NCBI GenBank assembly: GCA_040387195.1
Contig: JAZKEF010000007.1
Location: forward strand, 52,255-116,254
Reading direction: 5' to 3'
DNA from: UKL13-3 sp040387195
GTDB lineage: Bacteria > Bacteroidota > Bacteroidia > UKL13-3
DNA: 64,000 nucleotides
The position numbers were made by a program, and so were the translations under genes. Positions 27,869 to 34,278 of the stretch are shown here, one piece after another. The first letter of the stretch is position 1; every line of letters begins with the position of its first letter. The notes under the pieces are model-generated. The model was not told the origin of the DNA. It made no database searches and saw only the letters and a program-made list of their open reading frames with translations.

Positions 27869-28152
27869 AAATAGGAACAGCAATTAAAAACACAAGAGTT
27901 GAAAAGGGATTATCCCAAGGTGAATTGGCGAAAATGATTGAAATTTCGCCAACTTCTCTTTCTCAAATAGAAAACAATATTAAGACGCCTAGTTCATCTT
28001 CCTTAAAGAAAATTTCATCATCCCTAAAAGTTCCAGAGGTTTATTTTTACCTGATATCGCTAGAAAAAGATGATGTCCCTGAGGACAAGAAAAATCTGTA
28101 CGATTTGATGTACCCGTCTATTACAGAAATGGTTAAAAAGTTGGTCATTTAA
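27865..28152 (+). CDS. XRE-family helix-turn-helix regulator
   Basis: The protein has 95 residues. Residues 4-60 form a classical HTH_3 domain (IKNTRVEKGLSQGELAKMIE, then SPTSLSQIENNIKTPSSSSL). A short helical tail follows. It is the last gene of the AT-rich cassette and overlaps its neighbour by ATGA. Regulators in this position usually repress their own operon. Such small XRE proteins often belong to toxin-antitoxin or phage-related modules, but no toxin family is recognisable here. Confidence 0.85.
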   Translation: MKIGTAIKNTRVEKGLSQGELAKMIEISPTSLSQIENNIKTPSSSSLKKISSSLKVPEVYFYLISLEKDDVPEDKKNLYDLMYPSITEMVKKLVI

Positions 28153-28155
28153 TTA

Positions 28156-28266
28156 CTAATATTCTTCTACTGACACACTGTTGTCATAATCCGCCCTAAC
28201 CTTTGCTCCATGCAATGGTTTCAACTCATATTCGGTATCGTCCTCAGGCAATGCATTCGGTGTGTA
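28156..28266 (-). pseudogene. Possible relic of a gene 3' end
   Basis: The minus strand reads about 37 codons ending in EYELKPLHGAKVRADYDNSV, five more residues and TAG, a composition that looks like a real protein C terminus. It is preceded by an in-frame TAA and no start. I do not recognise the family. It lies directly beyond the AT-rich cassette, so it may be the broken end of a resident gene. Chance is also possible. Confidence 0.3.
28168..28186. promoter_or_regulatory. Palindromic motif, copy 1 (TGACA-N6-TGTCA)
   Basis: TACTGACACACTGTTGTCA agrees at 17 of 19 positions with the site at 28737-28755. It lies about 120 bases before the NTF2-like gene. A shared operator or ECF-type promoter element is inferred. 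Confidence 0.5.
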
Positions 28267-28308
28267 TTAGCCATTGTTTTCAACGTTTAATAACTTTATC
28301 GTTAACAC

Positions 28309-28677
28309 ATGACAGCAACTGAACAAATTACCCAAGCTATCACCAACTTTGTGAAAGGTGGCGACAATAGTGATCTTATGATGATCAATAGTGCATTGCA
28401 CGACAAATTCAGGGTAACCAATAATGGTTATAAAGGGACTCCGGGTGTAACCGTTCTCGACAAACAACAATATTTATCCAATGTTCAAACAGGTCTTTTT
28501 GGTGGAGTACCCCGAACAATGTTTATTGAACAGGTGGATGTAAACGGAAAAATCGCCATGGTTAAGTTGCGGATTGAGAGCGCCAACAATCATTTTATTT
28601 CATATAATTCTATGGTGCTTGATACCGACAATGAATGGAAAATTATCAATAACCTGGCGGTTGTTGAACCTAAATAG
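28309..28677 (+). CDS. NTF2-like / putative lumazine-binding superfamily protein
   Basis: The 122-residue single-domain cytoplasmic protein shows the NTF2-like cone fold pattern: an N-terminal helix (TEQITQAITNFVKGGDNS), LHDKFRV, a middle strand region with TMFIEQVDVNGKIAMVKLRI and the terminal strand WKIINNLAVVEPK. Members bind or isomerise small molecules or are accessory domains; no active-site residues can be assigned. The preceding TAACTTTA is close to a -7 box. Together with the SRPBCC gene downstream it is associated with copies of the TGACA-N6-TGTCA motif. Confidence 0.75.
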   Translation: MTATEQITQAITNFVKGGDNSDLMMINSALHDKFRVTNNGYKGTPGVTVLDKQQYLSNVQTGLFGGVPRTMFIEQVDVNGKIAMVKLRIESANNHFISYNSMVLDTDNEWKIINNLAVVEPK

Positions 28678-28697
28678 CACCTGAAAAATATTGCAAA

Positions 28698-28709
28698 GGG
28701 TTTAAGCCC
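28698..28709. repeat. Second copy of GGGTTTAAGCCC
   Basis: Identical to the 12-mer at 11560-11571. It lies 20 bases after the stop of the NTF2-like gene. Confidence 0.35.
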
Positions 28710-28736
28710 GCTATTATTTTTCTTCATGCCTTTTAC

Positions 28737-28755
28737 TACTGACATACAGTTGTCA
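28737..28755. promoter_or_regulatory. Palindromic motif, copy 2 (TGACA-N6-TGTCA)
   Basis: TACTGACATACAGTTGTCA is located 39 bases before the SRPBCC start codon, a normal place for an operator or an ECF -35-like element. See copy 1 at 28168-28186. Confidence 0.55.
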
Positions 28756-28794
28756 CAACACCACTTTTACTTAACCGCTTTAACATCACACATT

Positions 28795-29223
28795 ATGAAC
28801 AGCACATTCAACGCACACATCGAATTACACATTAACGCACCCGCACAAAAAGTATGGGAAGCTTTAACCACACCTGCTATCATCAAAGAATATTTCTTTG
28901 GCACCAATGCCGAATCTGACTGGAAAGTTGGAAGCCCATTATTATTTACAGGCGAATGGGAAGGCAAAGCATACGTTGACAAGGGAACTATCCTACAATC
29001 CAACCCTCCACATTTATTCCAATACGATTACTTCAGTTCATGGAGCGACAGACCCGATGTTCCCGAAAATTACAATACCATAACGTATGAACTTACAGAA
29101 AAAGATGGTGGCACATTATTAAGCATTACTCAAACCAATTGCACAGACGAAGCACAACAAAAACATTCGGAAGAAAATTGGATGGGGATCATGACGGGAA
29201 TGAAAACATTAGTGGAAAAATAA
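28795..29223 (+). CDS. SRPBCC / AHSA1-type (START-like) domain protein
   Basis: The 142-residue single-domain protein has the SRPBCC pattern: NAHIELHINAPAQKVWEALT at the N terminus, IIKEYFFG, the W in GEWEGKAYVDKGTI, YELTEKDGGTLLSITQTN, and the C-terminal helix NWMGIMTGMKTLVEK. The fold encloses a hydrophobic ligand cavity; the AHSA1 branch is common next to small regulators in Bacteroidota. I start at ATG 28795; the upstream part of the frame runs through the palindromic motif. The ligand is unknown. Confidence 0.87.
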   Translation: MNSTFNAHIELHINAPAQKVWEALTTPAIIKEYFFGTNAESDWKVGSPLLFTGEWEGKAYVDKGTILQSNPPHLFQYDYFSSWSDRPDVPENYNTITYELTEKDGGTLLSITQTNCTDEAQQKHSEENWMGIMTGMKTLVEK

Positions 29224-29328
29224 GGTAAAGTGTAAATAAATTCGAAAAGAAAGAAAATGCCAAATCTAGTATCCTTCGTCTCGCAGATCAAAACTCTCAA
29301 ATCTTAATTCACAATTCTCAATTTCCTC

Positions 29329-30408
29329 ATGGAACCACTCAAAAATTTATATACTCCTGAACTCCTGCAGAAACTAGCGGATTTGCTCCAACAGCAATAC
29401 AAAGGCTTCGACAAAAAGAAGTTCTTTAAAACAGTTTTTGATAACGAATGGCCTAACCGCGAACTGAAACAACGCATGCGCCATATCACCAACTGCATCC
29501 ATCAGTTTTTGCCTTTTTCGTATGCCAAACAAATGGAGATTCTCTCTCCCATTGCACATCATTTCACCGGATTTGTAGCTGTATTGTTCCCCGATTTTGT
29601 GGAAGTGTATGGCTTGAATGACCCCGATATTTCCATTCCCGCTTTGGAGCAATTTACCCAATACAGTACCAGCGAATTTGCTGTTCGTCCCTTCATCATT
29701 AAATATGAAAAGCGGATGTTGAAACAACACCTGAAGTGGGCTACAAGCAAAAACCACCATGTTCGCAGATTGGCCAGTGAAGGGATTCGTCCGCGGTTGC
29801 CTTGGGCAATGGCATTGCCTTCGTTTAAAAAAGACCCTACAGCTATTCTTCCCATTTTAGAATTGTTGAAAGCGGATGAAAGTGAATATGTGCGCAGAAG
29901 TGTTGCCAATTGTTTGAATGATATTTCAAAAGACCATTCGGATATAGTCCTGAAAATAGTGAACAATTGGAAAGGGATTTCACCCGAAACAGATTGGATT
30001 GTGAAACATGCCAGCAGAGGATTGCTCAAGCAAGGACACACCGAAGCCCTAAGTACTTTTGGCTTAAATCATAAAGTAAAGGTTGATGTGAGTAATCTTG
30101 CTATCAGCAAAAAGAAAATACCCATTGGCGGAAAATTTGAATACTCTTTTTCGGTAACCCTCACGGAAAAGAAAGCACACGACTTGAGGTTGGAGTACAA
30201 AGTTTATTACCAAAAAGCCAACGGCAAACAAAACCCTAAAGTGTTTCAGATTGGGACATATCCCATGAAACCATCTCAAACGCTCACCATAAACCGTTCG
30301 CATGCCTTTGCCGATTTAACCACGCGCAAACACCACAAGGGCGACCATAGGATCGTAGTGGTGGTGAATGGAAAAGAAACGGCTGAGTTGCCTTTTACCT
30401 TGCAGTAA
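29329..30408 (+). CDS. AlkC-type DNA alkylation repair glycosylase
   Basis: The protein has 359 residues. Residues about 1-235 are alpha-helical HEAT-like repeats (VRRLASEGIRPRLPWA, LLKADESEYVRRSVANCLND) that match the AlkC/AlkD superfamily. These enzymes excise N3- and N7-alkylated purines without flipping the base. The final 110 residues are a beta-rich Ig-like domain (VSNLAISKKKIPIGGKFEYS, LRLEYKVYYQKANGKQNPKV), which characterises one AlkC subgroup. It is a cytoplasmic stand-alone gene, and no adaptive-response regulator is adjacent. Confidence 0.9.
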   Translation: MEPLKNLYTPELLQKLADLLQQQYKGFDKKKFFKTVFDNEWPNRELKQRMRHITNCIHQFLPFSYAKQMEILSPIAHHFTGFVAVLFPDFVEVYGLNDPDISIPALEQFTQYSTSEFAVRPFIIKYEKRMLKQHLKWATSKNHHVRRLASEGIRPRLPWAMALPSFKKDPTAILPILELLKADESEYVRRSVANCLNDISKDHSDIVLKIVNNWKGISPETDWIVKHASRGLLKQGHTEALSTFGLNHKVKVDVSNLAISKKKIPIGGKFEYSFSVTLTEKKAHDLRLEYKVYYQKANGKQNPKVFQIGTYPMKPSQTLTINRSHAFADLTTRKHHKGDHRIVVVVNGKETAELPFTLQ

Positions 30409-30438
30409 AAATACTACAACAAATTTTTGTGTATTGAT

Positions 30439-30446
30439 TACTTTTG
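30439..30446 (+). promoter_or_regulatory. -7 box (TACTTTTG) upstream of asd
   Basis: A full TAnnTTTG match 26 bases before the asd ATG. A correctly spaced TTG is not seen. Confidence 0.4.
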
Positions 30447-30472
30447 CGGCCTCACTCATTTAATCCTTATAC

Positions 30473-31465
30473 ATGAAAGTAGCCGTAGTAGGTGCAACAG
30501 GACTTGTTGGCACCGTGATGTTAAAAGTACTGGCGGAAAGAAATTTCCCTGTAACTGACTTGATTCCCGTAGCATCAGAAAGATCGGTTGGTAAGAAACT
30601 TTCATGGAAAGGTAAAGAATATGTGGTGCATAGTATGGAACAGGCTATTGCTGCCAAACCCCAGATTGCCCTGTTCTCGGCAGGCGGTTCTACCTCATTG
30701 GAATGGGCACCCAAATTTGCCGATGCCGGTATTTTTGTCATCGATAACTCCTCAGCCTGGCGCATGGATCCTAGCAAAAAACTAGTGGTTCCCGAAATAA
30801 ATGCCGATACTTTAACTACTGACGATAAAATTATTGCCAACCCAAATTGTTCAACCATCCAAATGGTATTGGTGTTAAACCCCATTCACAAAGCATACGG
30901 AATTAAACGGGTAGTTGTTTCTACCTACCAAAGTGTTACCGGTACAGGTGTAAAAGCTGTGCAGCAACTGGAAAACGAACGCAACGGTGTTGCAGGCGAA
31001 ATGGCCTATAAATTTCCGATCGATAAAAATGCGATTCCGCAAATCGATGTATTTATGGACAATGGATACACCAAGGAAGAAATGAAAATGGTGAATGAAA
31101 CCAAGAAGATTTTGCGTGATGATTCCATACTGGTAACGGCAACATGTGTGCGTATTCCGGTAATGGGCGGCCACAGCGAAAGTGTAAACATTGAATGCGT
31201 AAAACCATTTGAAGTAACTGATGTAAAAACACTATTGAGTAACACTCCCGGAGTAACGTTAAAAGACAATCCTGCAAACTTTGAATACCCGATGCCATTG
31301 ATTGATGCTGATGGAAAAGATGATGTTTTTGTAGGTCGTATCCGTAGAGACGAATCCGAGGAGAATGCAATGAATCTTTGGATTGTAGCCGATAATTTAC
31401 GTAAAGGAGCAGCTACCAATGCGGTACAGATTGCGGAGTATTTGGTGGAGAAGGCTCTCGTGTAG
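30473..31465 (+). CDS. asd: Aspartate-semialdehyde dehydrogenase
   Basis: This enzyme makes L-aspartate 4-semialdehyde from aspartyl phosphate, the branch point to lysine/diaminopimelate, threonine and methionine. The 330 residues match the family. The NADP-binding motif GATGLVG is at 7-13, the catalytic Cys126 is in NPNCSTIQM, the active-site His is in GGHSESVN and the substrate-binding segment is VSTYQSVTGTG. The gene is single, with an intergenic repeat block starting right after its stop. Confidence 0.96.
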   Translation: MKVAVVGATGLVGTVMLKVLAERNFPVTDLIPVASERSVGKKLSWKGKEYVVHSMEQAIAAKPQIALFSAGGSTSLEWAPKFADAGIFVIDNSSAWRMDPSKKLVVPEINADTLTTDDKIIANPNCSTIQMVLVLNPIHKAYGIKRVVVSTYQSVTGTGVKAVQQLENERNGVAGEMAYKFPIDKNAIPQIDVFMDNGYTKEEMKMVNETKKILRDDSILVTATCVRIPVMGGHSESVNIECVKPFEVTDVKTLLSNTPGVTLKDNPANFEYPMPLIDADGKDDVFVGRIRRDESEENAMNLWIVADNLRKGAATNAVQIAEYLVEKALV

Positions 31466-31503
31466 TTGTCCGCGGTCCGTGGTGAGTTGTCTTTCGTGAA
31501 GTT

Positions 31504-31541
31504 GTCCGCAGTCCATGGTCGGTAGTCCGTGGTGAGAAGTC
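31504..31541. repeat. GTCC-type repeat, left flank of the four-helix-bundle gene
   Basis: The 38-base unit contains GTCCATGGTCGGTAGTCCG (31511-31529), which recurs as a perfect 19-base inverted copy at 32000-32018. The whole unit matches the inverse complement of 61032-61069 at 34 of 38 positions. Further degenerate GTCCGTGGT and GAGAAGTC words fill 31466-31600. Confidence 0.75.
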
Positions 31542-31640
31542 TATCATGGAGTTGAAGATGGTCAACACAGTGGTCCATGGAGAGAAGTCTTCCGTTGTGT
31601 TAAAGGATTTCTTTTTTATATTGTGGTATAATTTAACCCC

Positions 31641-31988
31641 ATGAAATTTGAAAACCTACGTGTTTGGCAGGATGCTGTTGAACTATCCGGATTGATAAAT
31701 GACCTCACCAAAACTTTTCCAAGAGATGAGGTATTCGTATTAACCTCACAAATTAAGAGAGCTTCAGATTCTGTTTCTTTAAACATCGCTGAAGGGTCAA
31801 CAGGCCAATCCAATGCTGAATTTAAACGATTTTTGGGTATTGCCCTTCGCTCTGCAATTGAAGTTGTCGGTTGTTTGTATCTTGCCAAAGGAAGACCATA
31901 CATCACCGATGAACAATTCAACTCATTATACAAAACAATAAACCAACTTATTATATCCATTCAAGCACTCCGAAACTCCATAAAGTAA
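31641..31988 (+). CDS. Four-helix-bundle protein (23S rRNA intervening-sequence / S23 family)
   Basis: The 115-residue all-helical protein has the family signature: FENLRVWQDAVEL, the LTSQIKRASDSVSLNIAEG stretch and FKRFLGIALRSAIEV. The family includes proteins encoded inside 23S rRNA intervening sequences and the Avd accessory proteins of diversity-generating retroelements. Here it is not within an rRNA gene, and no reverse transcriptase is near. The gene is enclosed by inverted GTCC repeats (31504-31541 and 32000-32018), which suggests a small mobile or repeat-associated unit. Basic residues suggest nucleic-acid binding. Confidence 0.9.
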   Translation: MKFENLRVWQDAVELSGLINDLTKTFPRDEVFVLTSQIKRASDSVSLNIAEGSTGQSNAEFKRFLGIALRSAIEVVGCLYLAKGRPYITDEQFNSLYKTINQLIISIQALRNSIK

Positions 31989-31999
31989 ATATGCAGCTG

Positions 32000-32018
32000 C
32001 GGACTACCGACCATGGAC
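32000..32018. repeat. GTCC-type repeat, right flank (inverted)
   Basis: CGGACTACCGACCATGGAC is the exact inverse complement of 31511-31529. The surrounding GTCC-like words extend to about 32026. Confidence 0.8.
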
Positions 32019-32044
32019 CACGGACTAAGCCTCCACTGACACAA

Positions 32045-32287
32045 ATGAACAATATCACCCTCCCCATATATTCCCGTTCCCAGTTAGCACTCCGTAACGG
32101 ACAAGACAAACCTGAAATATGGGTGGCCTACAAAGGCGTCATTTATGATGTCTCCATAAGCCGATTGTGGCGCAACGGTAAACACTACGAACATTGGGCC
32201 GGGCAAGATCTTACCCATGAATTGAAAGACGCACCGCATACCCAAAGTGTGTTTGAGAAGTTTGATGCTATTGGGAGGTTGGTTTAA
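32045..32287 (+). CDS. Small cytochrome b5-like heme-binding protein
   Basis: The 80-residue protein matches the bacterial stand-alone cytochrome b5 fold: IYSRSQLALRNGQDKPEIWV at the start, then AYKGVIYDVS and LWRNGKHYEHWAGQDLTHEL with candidate heme-ligand histidines, then a second region APHTQSVFEKFDAIGRLV. It probably carries heme as an electron carrier in the cytoplasm; the partner is unknown. I start at ATG 32045, because the longer frame begins in the GTCC repeat. Confidence 0.82.
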   Translation: MNNITLPIYSRSQLALRNGQDKPEIWVAYKGVIYDVSISRLWRNGKHYEHWAGQDLTHELKDAPHTQSVFEKFDAIGRLV

Positions 32288-32303
32288 GGAGTTACTTAAT
32301 TGT

Positions 32304-32322
32304 CAGGCTGAGTTTATCGAAG
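32304..32322. repeat. Intergenic word CAGGCTGAGTTTATCGAAG
   Basis: This sequence resembles the widespread bacterial intergenic word CTGAGCTTGTCGAAG and the core of the 33145 and 56631 elements. It occupies the short gap after the cytochrome b5-like gene. Confidence 0.4.
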
Positions 32323-32451
32323 CGGTTGAATGTTGAAAGAAGTTCTCTAAACATTATTCGCCTTTATAATTATAGTTAGGTTCTCTTTTCTGACGACAAT
32401 CATTTGCGAATCCACAATCCTTTTCCGTATTTCACATTTCATTTCCGTGTC

Positions 32452-33075
32452 ATGACTACCAAAAAGATTTCTTTCGATTCTTATTTAACCAAAGCCATGA
32501 GCTATACCGCGTACATGGCTTTGATGCGTGATTTGCTTTCCGAAAACAGAACAACAGGCCCCAATCAGTCAGCAGATCTGGTTGAATACACACGGTTGAA
32601 CTTTTACCGGATGGAACGCTTGAATAAAACCATCGTACTAAGCGATGAACTCCAATCTACATTGGATATGTTAAACAAACGTTGGACATTTTTGGTGATC
32701 ACGGAGGCTTGGTGTGGAGATGCCGCCCAATGCATTCCGTTAATGCATGCCATGAGTATTGCATCCACAGGCAAAATAGATTTGAAATTGGTATTGAGAG
32801 ATGAAAACCACGAGTTAATGAACCAATACTTAACCAATGGTGGGCGTGCTATTCCTATTCTCATCTGCTTGGAAACAGACACGCTCTCTCCTATTGGAAA
32901 ATGGGGTCCGCGGCCAAAACCTGCGCAGGATATGGTAATAGCATTCAAACAACATCCGGAGGTGTCCTATGATGATTTCAAAACACAACTACATACCTGG
33001 TACGCAAAGGATAAAACTGCTGCCCAACAATTGGAAATGGTAACGTTGATAGCGAAATGGGGACGCTCAACTTAA
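32452..33075 (+). CDS. Thioredoxin-family protein
   Basis: The 207-residue cytoplasmic protein has a helical N-terminal region and then a thioredoxin fold from about residue 75 on (WTFLVITEAWCGDAAQCIPL, with a single Cys at the usual first active-site position and Asp-Ala-Ala-Gln-Cys after it). The cis-Pro segment appears as GGRAIPILICL. This CGDAAQ subgroup is common in Bacteroidota. The CxxC motif is replaced, so a classical disulfide exchange is doubtful. I start at ATG 32452; the frame opens at a TTG 48 bases upstream. Confidence 0.83.
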   Translation: MTTKKISFDSYLTKAMSYTAYMALMRDLLSENRTTGPNQSADLVEYTRLNFYRMERLNKTIVLSDELQSTLDMLNKRWTFLVITEAWCGDAAQCIPLMHAMSIASTGKIDLKLVLRDENHELMNQYLTNGGRAIPILICLETDTLSPIGKWGPRPKPAQDMVIAFKQHPEVSYDDFKTQLHTWYAKDKTAAQQLEMVTLIAKWGRST

Positions 33076-33377
33076 GGTTGATAAGTTGATGTTAATTGTG
33101 TCGTCTGTTAATTATATGAAGATAGGATTAGTGTGCGTGGGAAAAGGTGCCTGAGCTTACTCGAAGCGTGATGACCGAAGGCAGCTGCGCGTGGGAAAGT
33201 TGTCAGTTAACCCGGTCGTGCGGGAATCACCACCCGAAAACAATTGCAAGCAATTGTTTTCACCCTCCTAAAAGGCGGGTAGCCAGCTGTATGAGCGGCA
33301 TTTGAAGCCGACCATACACAAACTTCACAAAAGTTTTCTCAACAGGAAACTGCAAACCGAAAACAACAAACTGAAAA
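33076..33377. other. Gene-free stretch with repeat element and hairpins
   Basis: No ORF is convincing. From left to right it holds: TTGATAAGTTGA and TGTTAATTGTGT words shared with 56528-56575; a GGTGCCTGAG ... CCGAAGGCA element (33145-33183) shared with 56631-56671; a perfect hairpin at 33236-33261; GC-rich paired-looking segments (CCTCCTAAAAGGCGGGTAGC near 33265); and a tail of degenerate GAAAAC words (about 33338-33370). It lies between convergent genes and could be a mobile intergenic element or a structured RNA. Confidence 0.55.
33236..33261. repeat. Perfect 11-base hairpin
   Basis: GAAAACAATTG (33236-33246), loop CAAG, CAATTGTTTTC (33251-33261). It is flanked by CACCC on both sides and lies about 120 bases beyond the 3' end of the Nudix-type regulator gene. 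Confidence 0.75.
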
Positions 33378-34097
33378 CTATCTCTTCTTCTTCATTTTAA
33401 ACGAATACAGCTGGGCAGGTTTATGCATTACTCCCTTTTGTTTTTCATTTAAGGGAATTAGTTCTTCATCTTTTTTGATCCGTTTTACGAAATTACGTTT
33501 GTCGAATTCAGTGTTTAATACCACTTCATATAAGTTTTGCAACTGGCGAAGCGTGAATTTTTTAGGGAGCAACTGGTAGGCAATATGGTTTTGGTAGATG
33601 CGGTCTCTGATATCTTCGGTGGCCTTTTTTACAATCTGATTGTGGTCGAAAGCGAGTGGTGGAACACGTTTAATATTTCTCCAAACCACATTTTTTGCAA
33701 ATGAACCGGGCTCGGGGTTGATGATTTCTTTGCGCACCAATGTGTAATAAGAAACTGTAATTACACGTGCATCCGGATCGGAGCGGTAGAATTTCAACCA
33801 TTCAATATCCTTTTCCTGTTTTACACGCAGGGGATCGCCAAACGAGAAAAACTGATGCAGGTGCAACCCTTCAACATGGGTCAATTCCTTAAGCACACGT
33901 ACAGCTGCATCATCCAGACTTTCCTCTTCATTTACCAAATCGCCCGGCAATGCAAATTGCGGTACGTATGGATGTGTTGAGTTTTGTGAGGGTTCCTTCT
34001 GTTCAATGAGCAAAACTTCGAGTTTATTCTCTTCTTCATTGTAACCAAAAATGACACAGTCAACAGAAATATGGTTCTTAAACGAGGTTCTTTTCAT
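33378..34097 (-). CDS. Nudix-winged-helix transcriptional regulator (NrtR/AraR-like)
   Basis: The protein has 239 residues. The N-terminal Nudix domain spans about 1-150 (SVDCVIFGYNEEENKLEVLL, ALPGDLVNEEESLDDAAVRV). The C-terminal winged helix spans about 160-235 (YQLLPKKFTLRQLQNLYEVV, then FDKRNFVKRI). The Nudix box is degenerate: after Gly-x5-Glu the expected Arg-Glu-x-x-Glu-Glu reads RVLKEL, so hydrolase activity is unlikely and the fold probably senses a sugar or nucleotide ligand. Bacteroides AraR is a precedent for such sugar regulators. It is divergent from the kinase-pgmB-phosphorylase operon, so it is the best candidate for local control of maltose use. Confidence 0.85.
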   Translation of the reverse strand: MKRTSFKNHISVDCVIFGYNEEENKLEVLLIEQKEPSQNSTHPYVPQFALPGDLVNEEESLDDAAVRVLKELTHVEGLHLHQFFSFGDPLRVKQEKDIEWLKFYRSDPDARVITVSYYTLVRKEIINPEPGSFAKNVVWRNIKRVPPLAFDHNQIVKKATEDIRDRIYQNHIAYQLLPKKFTLRQLQNLYEVVLNTEFDKRNFVKRIKKDEELIPLNEKQKGVMHKPAQLYSFKMKKKR

Positions 34098-34112
34098 ACG
34101 TTATGGGATATC

Positions 34113-34141
34113 TGTTTCAACAACATAAGTTGTATGAAACA
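34113..34141. promoter_or_regulatory. 29-base inverted repeat before the Nudix regulator
   Basis: TGTTTCA (34113-34119) and TGAAACA (34135-34141) enclose ACAAC-ATAA-GTTGT. The repeat ends 15 bases before the regulator ATG at 34097, a good place for an autoregulatory operator. An RNA hairpin in the 5' leader is the alternative. Confidence 0.55.
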
Positions 34142-34188
34142 TTCCTGCGATAATAAAAAAATGTATCCAAATAAAAAAAGGGAGTAAT

Positions 34189-34201
34189 TGTACTTTGTAC
34201 A
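34189..34201. promoter_or_regulatory. Palindrome TGTACTTTGTACA over the -33 region
   Basis: A perfect 5-base inverted repeat with a TTT centre that overlaps the TTG (34195-34197) of the kinase operon promoter. Possible operator. Confidence 0.45.
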
Positions 34202-34223
34202 TTAAGTCAAATTCCTATATTTG
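34195..34223 (+). promoter_or_regulatory. Promoter of the sugar kinase-pgmB-phosphorylase operon
   Basis: TTG (34195-34197), 18-base spacer, TATATTTG (34216-34223). The start codon at 34279 is 55 bases downstream, leaving a leader that contains the 34228-34242 palindrome. Confidence 0.68.
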
Positions 34224-34227
34224 AATA

Positions 34228-34242
34228 TACGCAATATGCGTA
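34228..34242. promoter_or_regulatory. Palindrome TACGCAATATGCGTA at the transcription start
   Basis: A perfect 6-base inverted repeat with a 3-base centre, placed directly after the -7 box where a repressor would block transcription. Candidate site for the Nudix-type regulator or another sugar regulator. Confidence 0.6.
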
Positions 34243-34278
34243 AATGGATTAAATATATACACTCTTAACACGCACATA

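Noticed and set aside
31466..32030. Insertion sequence around the four-helix-bundle gene
   Set aside because: No transposase is present and no target duplication could be shown, so it is listed as repeats plus a gene and not as an IS.
33076..33377. tRNA or group II intron piece
   Set aside because: No acceptor/T-arm pattern or intron domain V could be recognised; only isolated hairpins are present.
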